This document shows positions 1 through 8,607 of a DNA stretch of 33,998 bases, one piece after another (positions within the stretch are counted from its first letter, which is position 1; each line of letters starts with the position of its first letter). Origin of the DNA: Planctomycetota bacterium (GTDB lineage: Bacteria; Planctomycetota; Phycisphaerae; WQYP01); assembly GCA_021827645.1 (NCBI GenBank), contig JAKAVA010000005.1, forward strand, positions 1-33,998, read 5' to 3'. The position numbers and the translations under genes are program-made. The notes below the pieces were generated by a model. That model was not told where the DNA came from. It saw only the letters and a list, made by a program, of their open reading frames with translations, and did not search any database.

Positions 1-94
1 CCTTGCCATCTTCCGCAAGTCTACCGCCAATAACCCGCCGCCGACCGAACCTGCACCCGACTCTGACACCGATAGAGATTCCTCGTCATTCTGA
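1..94 (+). CDS. C-terminal tail of an unidentified upstream gene (partial)
   Basis: An open frame enters from the left edge (reading from base 2) and ends at a TGA at 92-94, giving 30 residues. The tail starts with a short hydrophobic stretch (LAIFRK) and continues as a hydrophilic segment rich in Pro, Thr, Asp and Ser. A final hydrophobic helix followed by a disordered tail would suit a small membrane protein such as SecG, but too little is visible to name it. The stop lies 41 bases before the pgl start on the same strand, so the two may be co-transcribed. Confidence 0.45.
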   Translation, partial: LAIFRKSTANNPPPTEPAPDSDTDRDSSSF

Positions 95-135
95 TTGATG
101 TGTTAATTTGCCGCCTTGTTCCGGCTGGAGGTCCT

Positions 136-855
136 ATGGAATATCATATTTGCGAAGAAAGTGCTCAACTTGCGTCGGTGGCGGCCGCCCGAATTCGCGA
201 CATTGCCATGGCCGCCATTCACACCTCCGGCCGATTCACCATCGCTCTCACCGGCGGATCGACTCCGGAAAAAACCTACGAATATCTCGCCGAGCACTAT
301 GTCAATGACAGTCACTGGGAAAAATGGGCTGTATTCGTTGGGGATGATCGCTTCGTGCCGCCTGATCATACAGCCAGCAATTTTGGAATGGGGCATCGTC
401 TGCTCCTCTCGCGTGTCCCTATCGAAAAGGGACAGATATTTCCCGTGCCGACTCATCTGGCGTCTGCCGAACAGGCCGCAGCCGAATATCAGAAGACCAT
501 CGAAAAATATTTTTCACCCCACCCGTGCATTTTTGACCTCATTCTCTTGGGTGTGGGGGATGATGGGCATACCGCGTCGCTCTTCCCAAAAGCGCCGGCC
601 CTCAATGCAATCTCTCTCGTGACGCACAGTCCGCCGGGAACGCTGCCGCCGCCGATTGACCGGGTTACGTTTACCTATCCCCTCATCAACGCTGCGCGTC
701 ACGTCATGTTTATGGCGTCTGGGGAAAAGAAACGGCCGGTGATATCCGATCTGATCGCGCGAAAAAAATTCGCGGTGGATTGTCCCGCAATCGGCGTAAA
801 TCCATACCCAGGAAAGCTGCTTGTTTATGTCGATCGTGATGCGGCAGCCACCTGA
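136..855 (+). CDS. pgl: 6-phosphogluconolactonase (Pgl, DevB type)
   Basis: Hydrolyses 6-phosphoglucono-1,5-lactone to 6-phosphogluconate, the second step of the oxidative pentose phosphate pathway, in the cytoplasm. The 239-residue protein has the usual length of the DevB/SOL family. Visible family motifs are ALTGGSTP (residues 37-44), which binds phosphate, the segment GDDRFVPPDH (69-78), and GVGDDGHTASLFP (139-151), the glucosamine-6-phosphate-isomerase-like active-site signature. The frame is open upstream to a GTG at 100. I chose the ATG at 136 because GGAGG lies at 127-131, four bases before it, and the twelve extra residues are not family-like. The usual partner, glucose-6-phosphate dehydrogenase, is not in the window. 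Identification is firm. Confidence 0.93.
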   Translation: MEYHICEESAQLASVAAARIRDIAMAAIHTSGRFTIALTGGSTPEKTYEYLAEHYVNDSHWEKWAVFVGDDRFVPPDHTASNFGMGHRLLLSRVPIEKGQIFPVPTHLASAEQAAAEYQKTIEKYFSPHPCIFDLILLGVGDDGHTASLFPKAPALNAISLVTHSPPGTLPPPIDRVTFTYPLINAARHVMFMASGEKKRPVISDLIARKKFAVDCPAIGVNPYPGKLLVYVDRDAAAT

Positions 856-975
856 TCTGCGCCAGCGCGTATCCGAATTTCGGTAAGTCGATGAGAAGCC
901 TGCGCTTTGTTCCTCAGATTCAGGATTGCTTGGCGGTCACTTGAAGCCGACGCCTTGCTGCCATAGTCTATCGCC

Positions 976-1980
976 ATGGAAAAAATTCAATTACCTCGAA
1001 TCCCTCCACGAAAACATGATGCACACAAGGGGGATTTTGGAAGAGTCCTGATTGTCGGTGGAAGTGAATGGATGATCGGCGCCCCCGCCCTGGCAGCTAA
1101 TGCCGCCATGAGGTCCGGAGCAGGCTTGTGTCGAATATCCGCGCCAAAGGATGCGCTCCTGACCGTTCTGACGCTTTGTCCGACCGCCACCGGTTTTCCC
1201 CTGCCGGCCAGAGATGCCAAGCCATTCCTCGAATTTGCCGATACCCATGATGCGCTGGTGGTCGGTCCCGGGCTTGGTGTCAGCGCAACGACGCGAAGAC
1301 TCGTCATCGATCTGATCGAACGCCACCACGGACCCATGCTGCTCGATGCTGATGCGCTCAATATCCTTGCGGGTTTGGAATCAAGTGAATGGCCGCAGCG
1401 AAGGGATTGGTCAAATATCGTACTCACCCCCCATATGGGAGAATTTATGCGGCTGATGGCGGCGGTGGCTAAACGTGGAGCCACCCTGACTCCTGATGCT
1501 GCAATGCGATCCGCAGATTCAACGCCCAGTGGTCGCAGTTTGGTCGATGATGAGCCATCAACCGCCGATGGTGTACCCTTGGAAGTTGCCCCCTCAGCAG
1601 TCCCAGCCGTGGCGTCGCCGCCGGCTGCCGAGCCCACGGGGACTGATCGATCTGCTCTGGCTGAATTGCTGAGCCGCGCAACCGGTTGCGTTGTGGTGCT
1701 CAAGGGGGCCGACACCGTCGTTGCCTTGGGAAGTCGCTTTGCCGTGAATCGCTCGGGAAATCCCGCGATGGCAACCGGTGGAAGCGGGGATGTCCTTTCG
1801 GGTGTGATTGGCACATTTCTTGCGCAGGGGTATCCGCCGGATGAAGCCGCTCTGCTTGGTGCTCATATTCACGGGTTAGCCGGTGATATTGCCGCTCGCG
1901 AAGTCGGCGATATTGGTGTTTTGGCAACGGATTTGATTACCCGACTGCCGGCTGCGATCCGTCAGCACATGAAGAGTTAG
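976..1980 (+). CDS. nnrD: ADP/ATP-dependent NAD(P)H-hydrate dehydratase (stand-alone, with an insertion)
   Basis: Repairs hydrated NADH and NADPH (S-NAD(P)HX) by nucleotide-dependent dehydration; it belongs to the ribokinase-like carbohydrate-kinase-related family. Visible motifs are the N-terminal HKGDFGRVLIVGGS (residues 17-30), VVGPGLG (95-101), LLDADALN (122-129), LTPHMGEF (150-157) and the nucleotide-binding GNPAMATGGSGDVLSG (261-276). The N-terminal epimerase domain (NnrE) that is fused in many bacteria is absent. Between LTPHMGEF and VVLKGAD there is a segment of about 60 residues (165-226) rich in Ala, Pro, Ser and Thr that the core fold does not need. The ATG at 976 has no clear Shine-Dalgarno site, but the N-terminus matches the family. 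It lies 120 bases after pgl on the same strand. Confidence 0.9.
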   Translation: MEKIQLPRIPPRKHDAHKGDFGRVLIVGGSEWMIGAPALAANAAMRSGAGLCRISAPKDALLTVLTLCPTATGFPLPARDAKPFLEFADTHDALVVGPGLGVSATTRRLVIDLIERHHGPMLLDADALNILAGLESSEWPQRRDWSNIVLTPHMGEFMRLMAAVAKRGATLTPDAAMRSADSTPSGRSLVDDEPSTADGVPLEVAPSAVPAVASPPAAEPTGTDRSALAELLSRATGCVVVLKGADTVVALGSRFAVNRSGNPAMATGGSGDVLSGVIGTFLAQGYPPDEAALLGAHIHGLAGDIAAREVGDIGVLATDLITRLPAAIRQHMKS

Positions 1981-2212
1981 TCCTTCGCTATGGATGGAAT
2001 CTCTACGGCATTTTTTGACCGGTGATGAAAAAACAATCGGGATGAGTTCGCGGTCCTAACCGGACTTTCGCACTCATTAACGTCTGTTTATCCCCGACGC
2101 AGGTTTCGAAATGAGTATAGAATTCCCATCTCGCGGAATCATTTTACGTCGCTAATTTCGATGAGACGGCAGGCAACTACCGACAATCGGGAATTACACC
2201 AGAGACCCAAGC

Positions 2213-4825
2213 ATGATGAGATTTTTCAATAGTCGGAAACTGGTGTTGGCGTCAACGTGTCTCTCCGTCTTGCTTTCAGTAGTCGGAACGGTAATGTCAC
2301 AACCAGTGGAAAACCTCATGCCGGCCCTGCATTTTCGTCCGCCGGCGGTGCCGCTGGTCACATTTGATCCTTACATGAGCATCTGGTCGGAGCGCAATCA
2401 CCTTGCCGATCACGCCACCGTCTATTGGGACGGACGTCGGCAGAATCTCATCAGCGTGATCCGGGTTGATGGTCGTATGTACCGTCTGATGGGAGGGCGG
2501 CCACGGCTCGAACCCGCCCTGCACCAGATCAGTGTTAATGTTTTGCCTTTGGAGACGGTTTACCGGTTCGCCGGGGCGGGCGTTCATGTGCGGCTTTCAT
2601 TCCTGACGCCGCGTATTCCCGAAAAAATCAAAGACTTAACCCGTCCGGTCACTTATATCCGGTGGACCGTGCGATCCATCGACGGAAGAACGCACCAGGT
2701 GCAGATATTTTACAGCAGCAGTTCGGCGATTGCGGTTAATAAATCCAACCAGCACATTGTCTGGGCGCGGAAGACGTTCGGCCCATTGACGGCTCTGAAA
2801 TGCGGGTCACCATCCCAGAATTTTTTCAATATCTCGGGCGATCCCGTCGGCCTCGATTGGGGTTACCTCTATACCGCCGCCGCAACCGATCAGGCCCACA
2901 GCGCATTTTTACCCGTCCGCAAGGCTCTGAAGGAATTTCATGCAACCGGGTCATTGGGGGCATCGGAATCATCACACGGCCCCCAGCGCGTGAGCAACGG
3001 CCGGCCCGCCGAAGCATTTACATTCAACCTCGGTAAGGTCGCGGCCTCGCCGGTGAGCCGGCAGGTGATGGTGGCTTACGACGAGCTATGGGCGATTGAT
3101 TATTTTGGTGACTATCTCCGCCCCTATTGGCGAAAGGGGGGAGTCAAACCGGGGCAGATGTTTGAAACGGCGTGGGGCCGGCGTGCTAAACTTCGCTCCC
3201 AGTCCGCCGCCTTTGACGCCGAAGTTCAAAAGAATGCCATATCCGTGGGGGGCCGCAAGTACGCCGTCATTGCATCGCTGGCTTATCGGCAGGCGCTGGC
3301 GGCGATGGGCATGGCCGCCGATCGGAACGGTCAGCCGATGGTCTTTACCAAGGAGGAAACCAGTAATGGCGATATTGCAACGGTAGATGTGATATTTCCG
3401 GCATCGCCGCTGTTTCTGCTTTTTAATCCTCAGATGGAAGCCGCGTCTATCGCACCGGTACTCGTTTCAGCCGACACGCCCAAATGGCGATTTGCCTGGG
3501 CACCGCACGATCTGGGCACCTACCCCATTTGTCGCGGGCATTACAAAACCGGGGGCGAAAATATGCCCGTGGAAGAAAGCGGTAATATTATTATTATCTG
3601 CTGCGCCATCGCAGAGGCCGAGGGAAATGCCAATTTCGCCGCTAAATATTGGAATTTGCTTCAGCGGTGGGTCGCCTTCCTCCGTAAATCGGGTTTCGAT
3701 CCTGGAAACCAATTGAGCACCAACGATTTTCTGGGCTTTATGGCGCATAACGCCAATCTTTCGGTCAAGGCGATCATCGCCATGGGGGCCTACGCCAAAC
3801 TATGTCAGATGCGGGGTTTCAAAGCTGAAGCGGCCGACTATCGTGCATTGGCCCATCGCTGGGCGATCAAATGGATGCACATCGATCACAACGGAAACCA
3901 TTACAAAATGGCTTTCAATCAGACGGGTACGTGGAGCCAGCTGTACAACATGGCTTGGGATCAGGCACTCGGCCTTCATATCTTTCCGCAGTCCGTGCGG
4001 CGTCGTGAGATGAAGTTCTATATGACACAACTGCACACCTACGGCCTGCCCGACCGCAGTACCGTAACACAGACCAAAACAGATTTTTCTATCTGGACGG
4101 CGACGATGGCGACCCGCCGATCAGAATTCAAGGCCATCATCAGTCGGATTTATAAATTCCTCGATAAGACGCCCACGCGCGTTCCGTTGGCCGACCAATA
4201 CGGTACCAATCGTGCGTGGGGGGGCATGCACGCCCGCCCGGTTGTGGGGGCGGCTTTCTTTCCCATGATGGCCGATCACCGCATGTGGATGAAATGGGCC
4301 CATCAATGGGCGCAGCAGGCCAGACCGGTCAGCAATAACTGGGCAAGTCTTCCCCCATCACCAATTAAAAGGACTCTTGTCCATACGGCTCGCCACATGC
4401 CGGTTGACTGGCATTACACCATCCATGAGCCCACAGGTCGGTGGTACGGCAAAAATTACAACGATTCCAACTGGCGGATTGGACCGGCGGGATTTGGTAC
4501 GCCGGATCCGGGCGTGACTCCGCGAACCCGTTGGACAACCGATAATCTTTGGGTCCGGCGCCATTTTGCACTTCACACGAATAACTTCACTCACCTGGCG
4601 CTCATTACGTACCATGATCAGGGGATCCAAGTTTATATCAACGGCGTATTTGCGGCATCCGTTCCCGGCTACTCCACTTCGTACATAACGTTGCCGATTT
4701 CAAAAAAGGCCTTGGCGACCCTCCATCGGGGCAGAAATGTGATCGCGGTGCACGTGCATCAGACGGTCGGCGGCCAATTTTTTGATCTGGGCATCGTCCG
4801 TACTCATAAATGGGTGCGATGGTAA
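2213..4825 (+). CDS. Secreted glutaminase A-like protein (DUF4964-DUF5127-DUF4965-DUF1793) with a C-terminal jelly-roll domain
   Basis: An 870-residue secreted protein. Residues 1-30 form a signal peptide with a basic start, a Leu/Val core and a likely cut after VMS. Residues about 35-90 match DUF4964 (RPPAVPLVTFDPYMSIWS), followed by a DUF5127-like beta domain to about 335. The DUF4965 and DUF1793 alpha/alpha-barrel parts follow, with the typical FTKEETSNGDIATVD, WAPHDLGTYP, YNMAWDQALGL and TKTDFSIWTA. Fungal GtaA of this family is described as a glutaminase, but many bacterial members sit among glycoside hydrolases and their substrate is unknown. Residues about 725-870 resemble the galactose-binding jelly rolls appended to glycosidases (YNDSNWRIGPAGFG, LWVRRHFAL, VYINGVF, GRNVIAVHVHQ). 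Two adjacent ATGs, 2213 and 2216, are possible starts; no Shine-Dalgarno site is seen. The family is sure and the reaction is not. Confidence 0.8.
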   Translation: MMRFFNSRKLVLASTCLSVLLSVVGTVMSQPVENLMPALHFRPPAVPLVTFDPYMSIWSERNHLADHATVYWDGRRQNLISVIRVDGRMYRLMGGRPRLEPALHQISVNVLPLETVYRFAGAGVHVRLSFLTPRIPEKIKDLTRPVTYIRWTVRSIDGRTHQVQIFYSSSSAIAVNKSNQHIVWARKTFGPLTALKCGSPSQNFFNISGDPVGLDWGYLYTAAATDQAHSAFLPVRKALKEFHATGSLGASESSHGPQRVSNGRPAEAFTFNLGKVAASPVSRQVMVAYDELWAIDYFGDYLRPYWRKGGVKPGQMFETAWGRRAKLRSQSAAFDAEVQKNAISVGGRKYAVIASLAYRQALAAMGMAADRNGQPMVFTKEETSNGDIATVDVIFPASPLFLLFNPQMEAASIAPVLVSADTPKWRFAWAPHDLGTYPICRGHYKTGGENMPVEESGNIIIICCAIAEAEGNANFAAKYWNLLQRWVAFLRKSGFDPGNQLSTNDFLGFMAHNANLSVKAIIAMGAYAKLCQMRGFKAEAADYRALAHRWAIKWMHIDHNGNHYKMAFNQTGTWSQLYNMAWDQALGLHIFPQSVRRREMKFYMTQLHTYGLPDRSTVTQTKTDFSIWTATMATRRSEFKAIISRIYKFLDKTPTRVPLADQYGTNRAWGGMHARPVVGAAFFPMMADHRMWMKWAHQWAQQARPVSNNWASLPPSPIKRTLVHTARHMPVDWHYTIHEPTGRWYGKNYNDSNWRIGPAGFGTPDPGVTPRTRWTTDNLWVRRHFALHTNNFTHLALITYHDQGIQVYINGVFAASVPGYSTSYITLPISKKALATLHRGRNVIAVHVHQTVGGQFFDLGIVRTHKWVRW

Positions 4826-4978
4826 GCCCGCCGGGTCCTTGCTTCGAATTCAGGCATCCCGACTCATGGACGGTTTGGGCTGTTTTGAGATCATGCGGTA
4901 CCGTTGACGATAGACGCGGCGGATGGTATCACTCTCATTGCAGGCGAGATGGATCGAAATGTTTTGGCTGGAGCAAAC

Positions 4979-6703
4979 GTGAAGCACGTATCGAATCGTG
5001 GTAAATGCCGTCTGGAAAAACAGGACATCCAACCCGCAGCAGCTGGACTTTGGCAGCAGCGGCTTGTTCATATTGCGGCCTGCGGCGCAGTGGGGATGTC
5101 GCTCACCATGGCGGGATGCTCCAATTCACCCACGAATGCCGCGGCGCAATCTGCCTCGTCTGCATCCGCCAAGGCCGCTCACTATCTGGCAACTGCGGGA
5201 AATTATCGACCGGCGAAGAATTTTCCCGATCACTTCAATAAGCCGCTGACTGCATCAGAACTGCGCATGCGCGAACAATCGGCCATGCACAATCCGTCCG
5301 CTTTTCTCGCCCGAAATGGCAAAGGTTTCACCTCGAGCAAACGAGATATTCGGCACGCCATTGCCCTTCTCACCAATGCTTTGGGTGACTCCGCCACGTC
5401 ATGGCAGTACAAACGGGTGTTGTATGCCCAGCGGGCGATGTGTGAGGATCAGCTTGCAGGTATGAGGGCCCGCCAGATGCAGGTGGACGTGGCATCCATG
5501 ACACGCCAGTTACACGCCCTGGACTATTCAACGCTGCATCTGACCCGCTATGCCAGGAAAATCAGTTATTTGCAGGCTGAGCATACTGCGTATGTTCGCC
5601 AATATGTTTCAGCCTTGCGGAACGCCAAGAAAGTATTAAGGCAGAGCCGACAGGCCGTTTTATCTCTTTCTACCAAACTCCATCATTCAGAGAATGTGCT
5701 GAAGACTTTGCTTGAGAAGCGTAAAGCGTATCTGATTCGTGGTGGAAAACTTGAGATGCAATCAACCATTCAAAATGGATCGCAATCTCTGGCCACCCTT
5801 AAGTCCGGCACCCGGGCATTGGATGCGGCGGCCGCGCTCTCGTTACCCATAGCTCGGGCGCATTTGTTGATCGGTCATCTTCGCTTTTTACTCTCCATGG
5901 CGGAAAATCGCGCGGCCCACGCCCAAGCGCAAGTTGCAGAACTTTCATCACAGCGAACCATTTCTCAAAAGATTGCCGCGCGGGCACTTGATCAACTCAA
6001 ATTGCTACAGGTGGCGGTGCAAACGATCATATACGGCTCCGGCGCCAACCGGATGGATGTGAACCGCTCCGCCACTTTGATCAAGACATGTCTGGCGCAA
6101 ATCAACAGAGACGCGGGTAAGGCGGCAAAGTTATACCAAGCCGCGGCACAGGACCTTGAAATGGCGATTAACAGCCAGCGCACCGCGTATACGCTTGCAA
6201 CAGAATTGATAAACGAAAAGATGCATCGATCTGACCCACTGATTCAAGCTCTGGAAAATAAAACCCCGGAGGCATTACTCGAGATTCTTCGGGCGTCATC
6301 AACACTCGCTGAGGCCCGAATGCTTCGAACGGAGCTCATGGCGAAAACACTCCAGAGGGCGGCCGCCGAGCTGTGCCAATCCACTTACGGAATTATCGGC
6401 AAACCATCGCCGATAACCGCGCCCAAGGAGGCTTACCTCGCAGCGATGCGTAAAAGTGTCATCCTGAAAATGGATTCTGCCACGGTTTCACTTCGTCAGG
6501 CCAAGATGAATATGATCGGGGCAAGTTCCAAGATCAAGTGGCTGCAGCCGGCATTTCTTTATGCCGTGAACATGGGAATTGCCGGAACGTCAACCGAATC
6601 TGCGATGATAGCCAAGGCTAAAACGATTGCCTCTGAGGCGGCGAAACAGGCGGATTCCATTAATCCAGAATTGAACCTGCCGGTAGAGGCGACTTCGCAC
6701 TGA
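4979..6703 (+). CDS. Predicted all-helical lipoprotein of unknown function
   Basis: I do not recognise the family. The 574-residue protein begins with a basic stretch, then a hydrophobic segment ending in LTMAGC, which looks like a lipobox with the lipidated Cys at about residue 47. After an Ala/Ser-rich linker, nearly the whole protein is predicted helix rich in Ala, Leu, Gln, Lys and Arg, with few Gly or Pro, suggesting long helical hairpins or coiled coils in the periplasm. The frame is open upstream through ATG 4949 to TTG 4904. I prefer the GTG at 4979 because GGAG lies at 4970-4973, five bases before it, although the region before the hydrophobic core stays long. It lies 153 bases after the glutaminase-like gene and is convergent with the next gene. 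TolC-like helical proteins were considered, but no beta-barrel repeats are visible. Confidence 0.7.
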   Translation: MKHVSNRGKCRLEKQDIQPAAAGLWQQRLVHIAACGAVGMSLTMAGCSNSPTNAAAQSASSASAKAAHYLATAGNYRPAKNFPDHFNKPLTASELRMREQSAMHNPSAFLARNGKGFTSSKRDIRHAIALLTNALGDSATSWQYKRVLYAQRAMCEDQLAGMRARQMQVDVASMTRQLHALDYSTLHLTRYARKISYLQAEHTAYVRQYVSALRNAKKVLRQSRQAVLSLSTKLHHSENVLKTLLEKRKAYLIRGGKLEMQSTIQNGSQSLATLKSGTRALDAAAALSLPIARAHLLIGHLRFLLSMAENRAAHAQAQVAELSSQRTISQKIAARALDQLKLLQVAVQTIIYGSGANRMDVNRSATLIKTCLAQINRDAGKAAKLYQAAAQDLEMAINSQRTAYTLATELINEKMHRSDPLIQALENKTPEALLEILRASSTLAEARMLRTELMAKTLQRAAAELCQSTYGIIGKPSPITAPKEAYLAAMRKSVILKMDSATVSLRQAKMNMIGASSKIKWLQPAFLYAVNMGIAGTSTESAMIAKAKTIASEAAKQADSINPELNLPVEATSH

Positions 6704-6809
6704 TTCTTTGCCTAAAAAGCGTTTTAATCACTTCCGATTTCATGGGCGACCTCGCGGCTACGGTGATTTCTGTGTCGCGCACTTCGGAATTTTTGACTGG
6801 CGACTATTA

Positions 6810-8429
6810 CTAAGATTGAGGCGACATCTGTGAAAGCTGTTTCCTTATTTCATCAATCTCCTTCTTAATTCTATTCTTCAAATCTTCCAGTGCAGCGATA
6901 CGTTTTTTACTTGCAAACCCAGTGTCATTTGAAATGCGAAATTCATATTGAAGCTCCAGAATTTCCAATGCCCGTAAATGTGAGATAATCAGTGATCTCT
7001 CATAGGCCTCCGCATCTCGGGCAGTCAGTTGAGCATTGCCGGTCGTCATCGCTTTGGCGTACGCGATACCGAGATGCGCTTCGGTATTTCGGGCTTTGCT
7101 GCTGACATATTGTGCGTTTACCATTCGAACCCACAATTGCCGTGGGTCTTTAGGCGACACAGAGTGGAACTTAAGCGTCCAATACCGCAGATATTGAAGA
7201 TTCGAATAAAGCAGAAATTTCGATTTCGCCTCAATTTCAGCTGCAAGCGCCGTTTTCCGTTCTACCTTCGTTTTTGCATTTTTGGCATGCGACTCGGCCA
7301 GAGTGTATCGAACCCATGCCTCGGTGGCTTTCACCTGTTCGGTCAAATGTTCTTCGAACCGTTTCGCCTGAAGCTTGACGGCGGCAAGGTTGCGGCTCCC
7401 CGTTGGGGAAAAAACACTGTGCCTGATGCTCCATTGCACGAATGTGCTCGTAAGAACGGCGTATCCATGTTGCAATTCCGCTGCATCGATGTGTACCGCC
7501 GAAGAACTTTCCCAGGCACCCGGATGATCATGCACCAGCGACCACAGATTGCGCCGCCAGGTATCCATTTGCTCTGCCAGCGGGAGCAGATGAGCCGCAA
7601 GACGGCGCATCGATGCCGAATGCCAATATCGGGTAACCGCCCGCATGAGCCCCGCTTCCGAAACGCGACGGAAAATAATGGTGGCTGGCGTTTTTCCATT
7701 GCTGTTGAAAATGGATATGGGGACAATTCGATCGTTTCGGTAGAATCGAATGTCAGGGTAGATCCAATTGTCGGTACAGAGGCTATGATCCAACAGCGCC
7801 TGCGACTGGCTGCGGATACCGCGAAAATTCATGGCGATTTGAGGATCGTTATAAAGCACGCCTCGCGGAGTGATCATTTGTCCGGGGTGGGCGTCGTGCA
7901 GCGATTTCGGCAGTTGATAAATGCCCGGCGTGCCGAGATACAGCCATCCCAATGGCCCCGCCGATCTTGACCACCCGTTGAACCGGATCAATTCATCAAG
8001 AAGAAAAGTCTGCATCTTTCCCGCGATGGGAAAACGTACGAGTATCAGCACGGGTTGACCACGGATTTCGCCGAAAGTCTTAAAATTCGGCGCCCATTGC
8101 GTAGCGGGATAAAACCCGATTTTTTGCAGCGATCGGCGCATGATCGTCCGCGTGGTCTCAACACTCAGGACGGTTTCATGGAGAAAATTACTGGGTCTTC
8201 CGCAGAGCGCGACATCCAGCCAGTTACACAGATGTTCGTTCCAAAAGGCTGCCGGCAGCCTGAATTCATGCTTCGATAATACAAACTTCGGTCCCGCCAA
8301 TTTAATCATCTGCTTCGCAAAGTTACCTTGTGGGGTCTTCGGCGCGGCGCTGACCGAAAGCGTGCATGCCAGCGACGTAAGGACAACGGTTGCTGCACAC
8401 TGCTGAACCAATTTCGGTAAATATCGCAA
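6810..8429 (-). CDS. Secreted protein with a YdjY-like N-terminal domain and a helical C-terminal half
   Basis: A 539-residue secreted protein whose function is unknown. Starting at TTG 8429, the first 30 residues form a compact signal peptide (RYLPKLVQQ, a hydrophobic core, likely cut after VSA). GGAG stands seven bases before this TTG; a GTG at 8474 gives an unusually long arginine-rich extension and is less likely. Residues about 45-280 resemble the YdjY domain common in Planctomycetota: HETVLSVETT near the start, GWLYLGTPG in the middle, then YNDPQIAMNF and ALLDHSL, ending with a segment near IFNSNGKTPATIIF. This is pattern recognition, not a search. The remainder to residue 539 is helical, charged and coiled-coil-like, ending in a Lys/Glu/Arg-rich stretch. 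It is convergent with the helical lipoprotein gene, with 106 bases between stops and no clear terminator. Confidence 0.65.
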   Translation of the reverse strand: MRYLPKLVQQCAATVVLTSLACTLSVSAAPKTPQGNFAKQMIKLAGPKFVLSKHEFRLPAAFWNEHLCNWLDVALCGRPSNFLHETVLSVETTRTIMRRSLQKIGFYPATQWAPNFKTFGEIRGQPVLILVRFPIAGKMQTFLLDELIRFNGWSRSAGPLGWLYLGTPGIYQLPKSLHDAHPGQMITPRGVLYNDPQIAMNFRGIRSQSQALLDHSLCTDNWIYPDIRFYRNDRIVPISIFNSNGKTPATIIFRRVSEAGLMRAVTRYWHSASMRRLAAHLLPLAEQMDTWRRNLWSLVHDHPGAWESSSAVHIDAAELQHGYAVLTSTFVQWSIRHSVFSPTGSRNLAAVKLQAKRFEEHLTEQVKATEAWVRYTLAESHAKNAKTKVERKTALAAEIEAKSKFLLYSNLQYLRYWTLKFHSVSPKDPRQLWVRMVNAQYVSSKARNTEAHLGIAYAKAMTTGNAQLTARDAEAYERSLIISHLRALEILELQYEFRISNDTGFASKKRIAALEDLKNRIKKEIDEIRKQLSQMSPQS

Positions 8430-8507
8430 TTGTTTTCTCCGCCTGGGATAAAATTTATGCCGTCGCGGGGGCACTCATGCGGGTGGCCGGCCACACTTGA
8501 ATACCGG

Positions 8508-8536
8508 TTGTAGGCTCTCGCCTGTTAGGCTAATCT
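8508..8536 (+). promoter_or_regulatory. Possible sigma70-type promoter for manC
   Basis: TTGTAG at 8508-8513, a 17-base spacer and TAATCT at 8531-8536 lie about 70 bases before the manC start. The spacing is ideal; the boxes match only in part. It sits in the divergent gap between the YdjY-like gene and manC. Confidence 0.35.
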
Positions 8537-8607
8537 CTGCCGGTACGGCGTCCGCGGCGACACCCAAGATAAATTGTACAGCACGCCGGTTCAGACGGAA
8601 GGATTTT

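Noticed and set aside
987-1814. A 275-codon frame antisense to nnrD
   Set aside because: It is the reverse complement of a well-supported gene, has arginine- and serine-rich composition typical of a shadow and no recognisable motifs.
7029-7970. A 313-codon plus-strand frame inside the YdjY-like gene
   Set aside because: Arginine-, histidine- and phenylalanine-rich shadow with no domain; the minus-strand reading has a signal peptide and a ribosome binding site.
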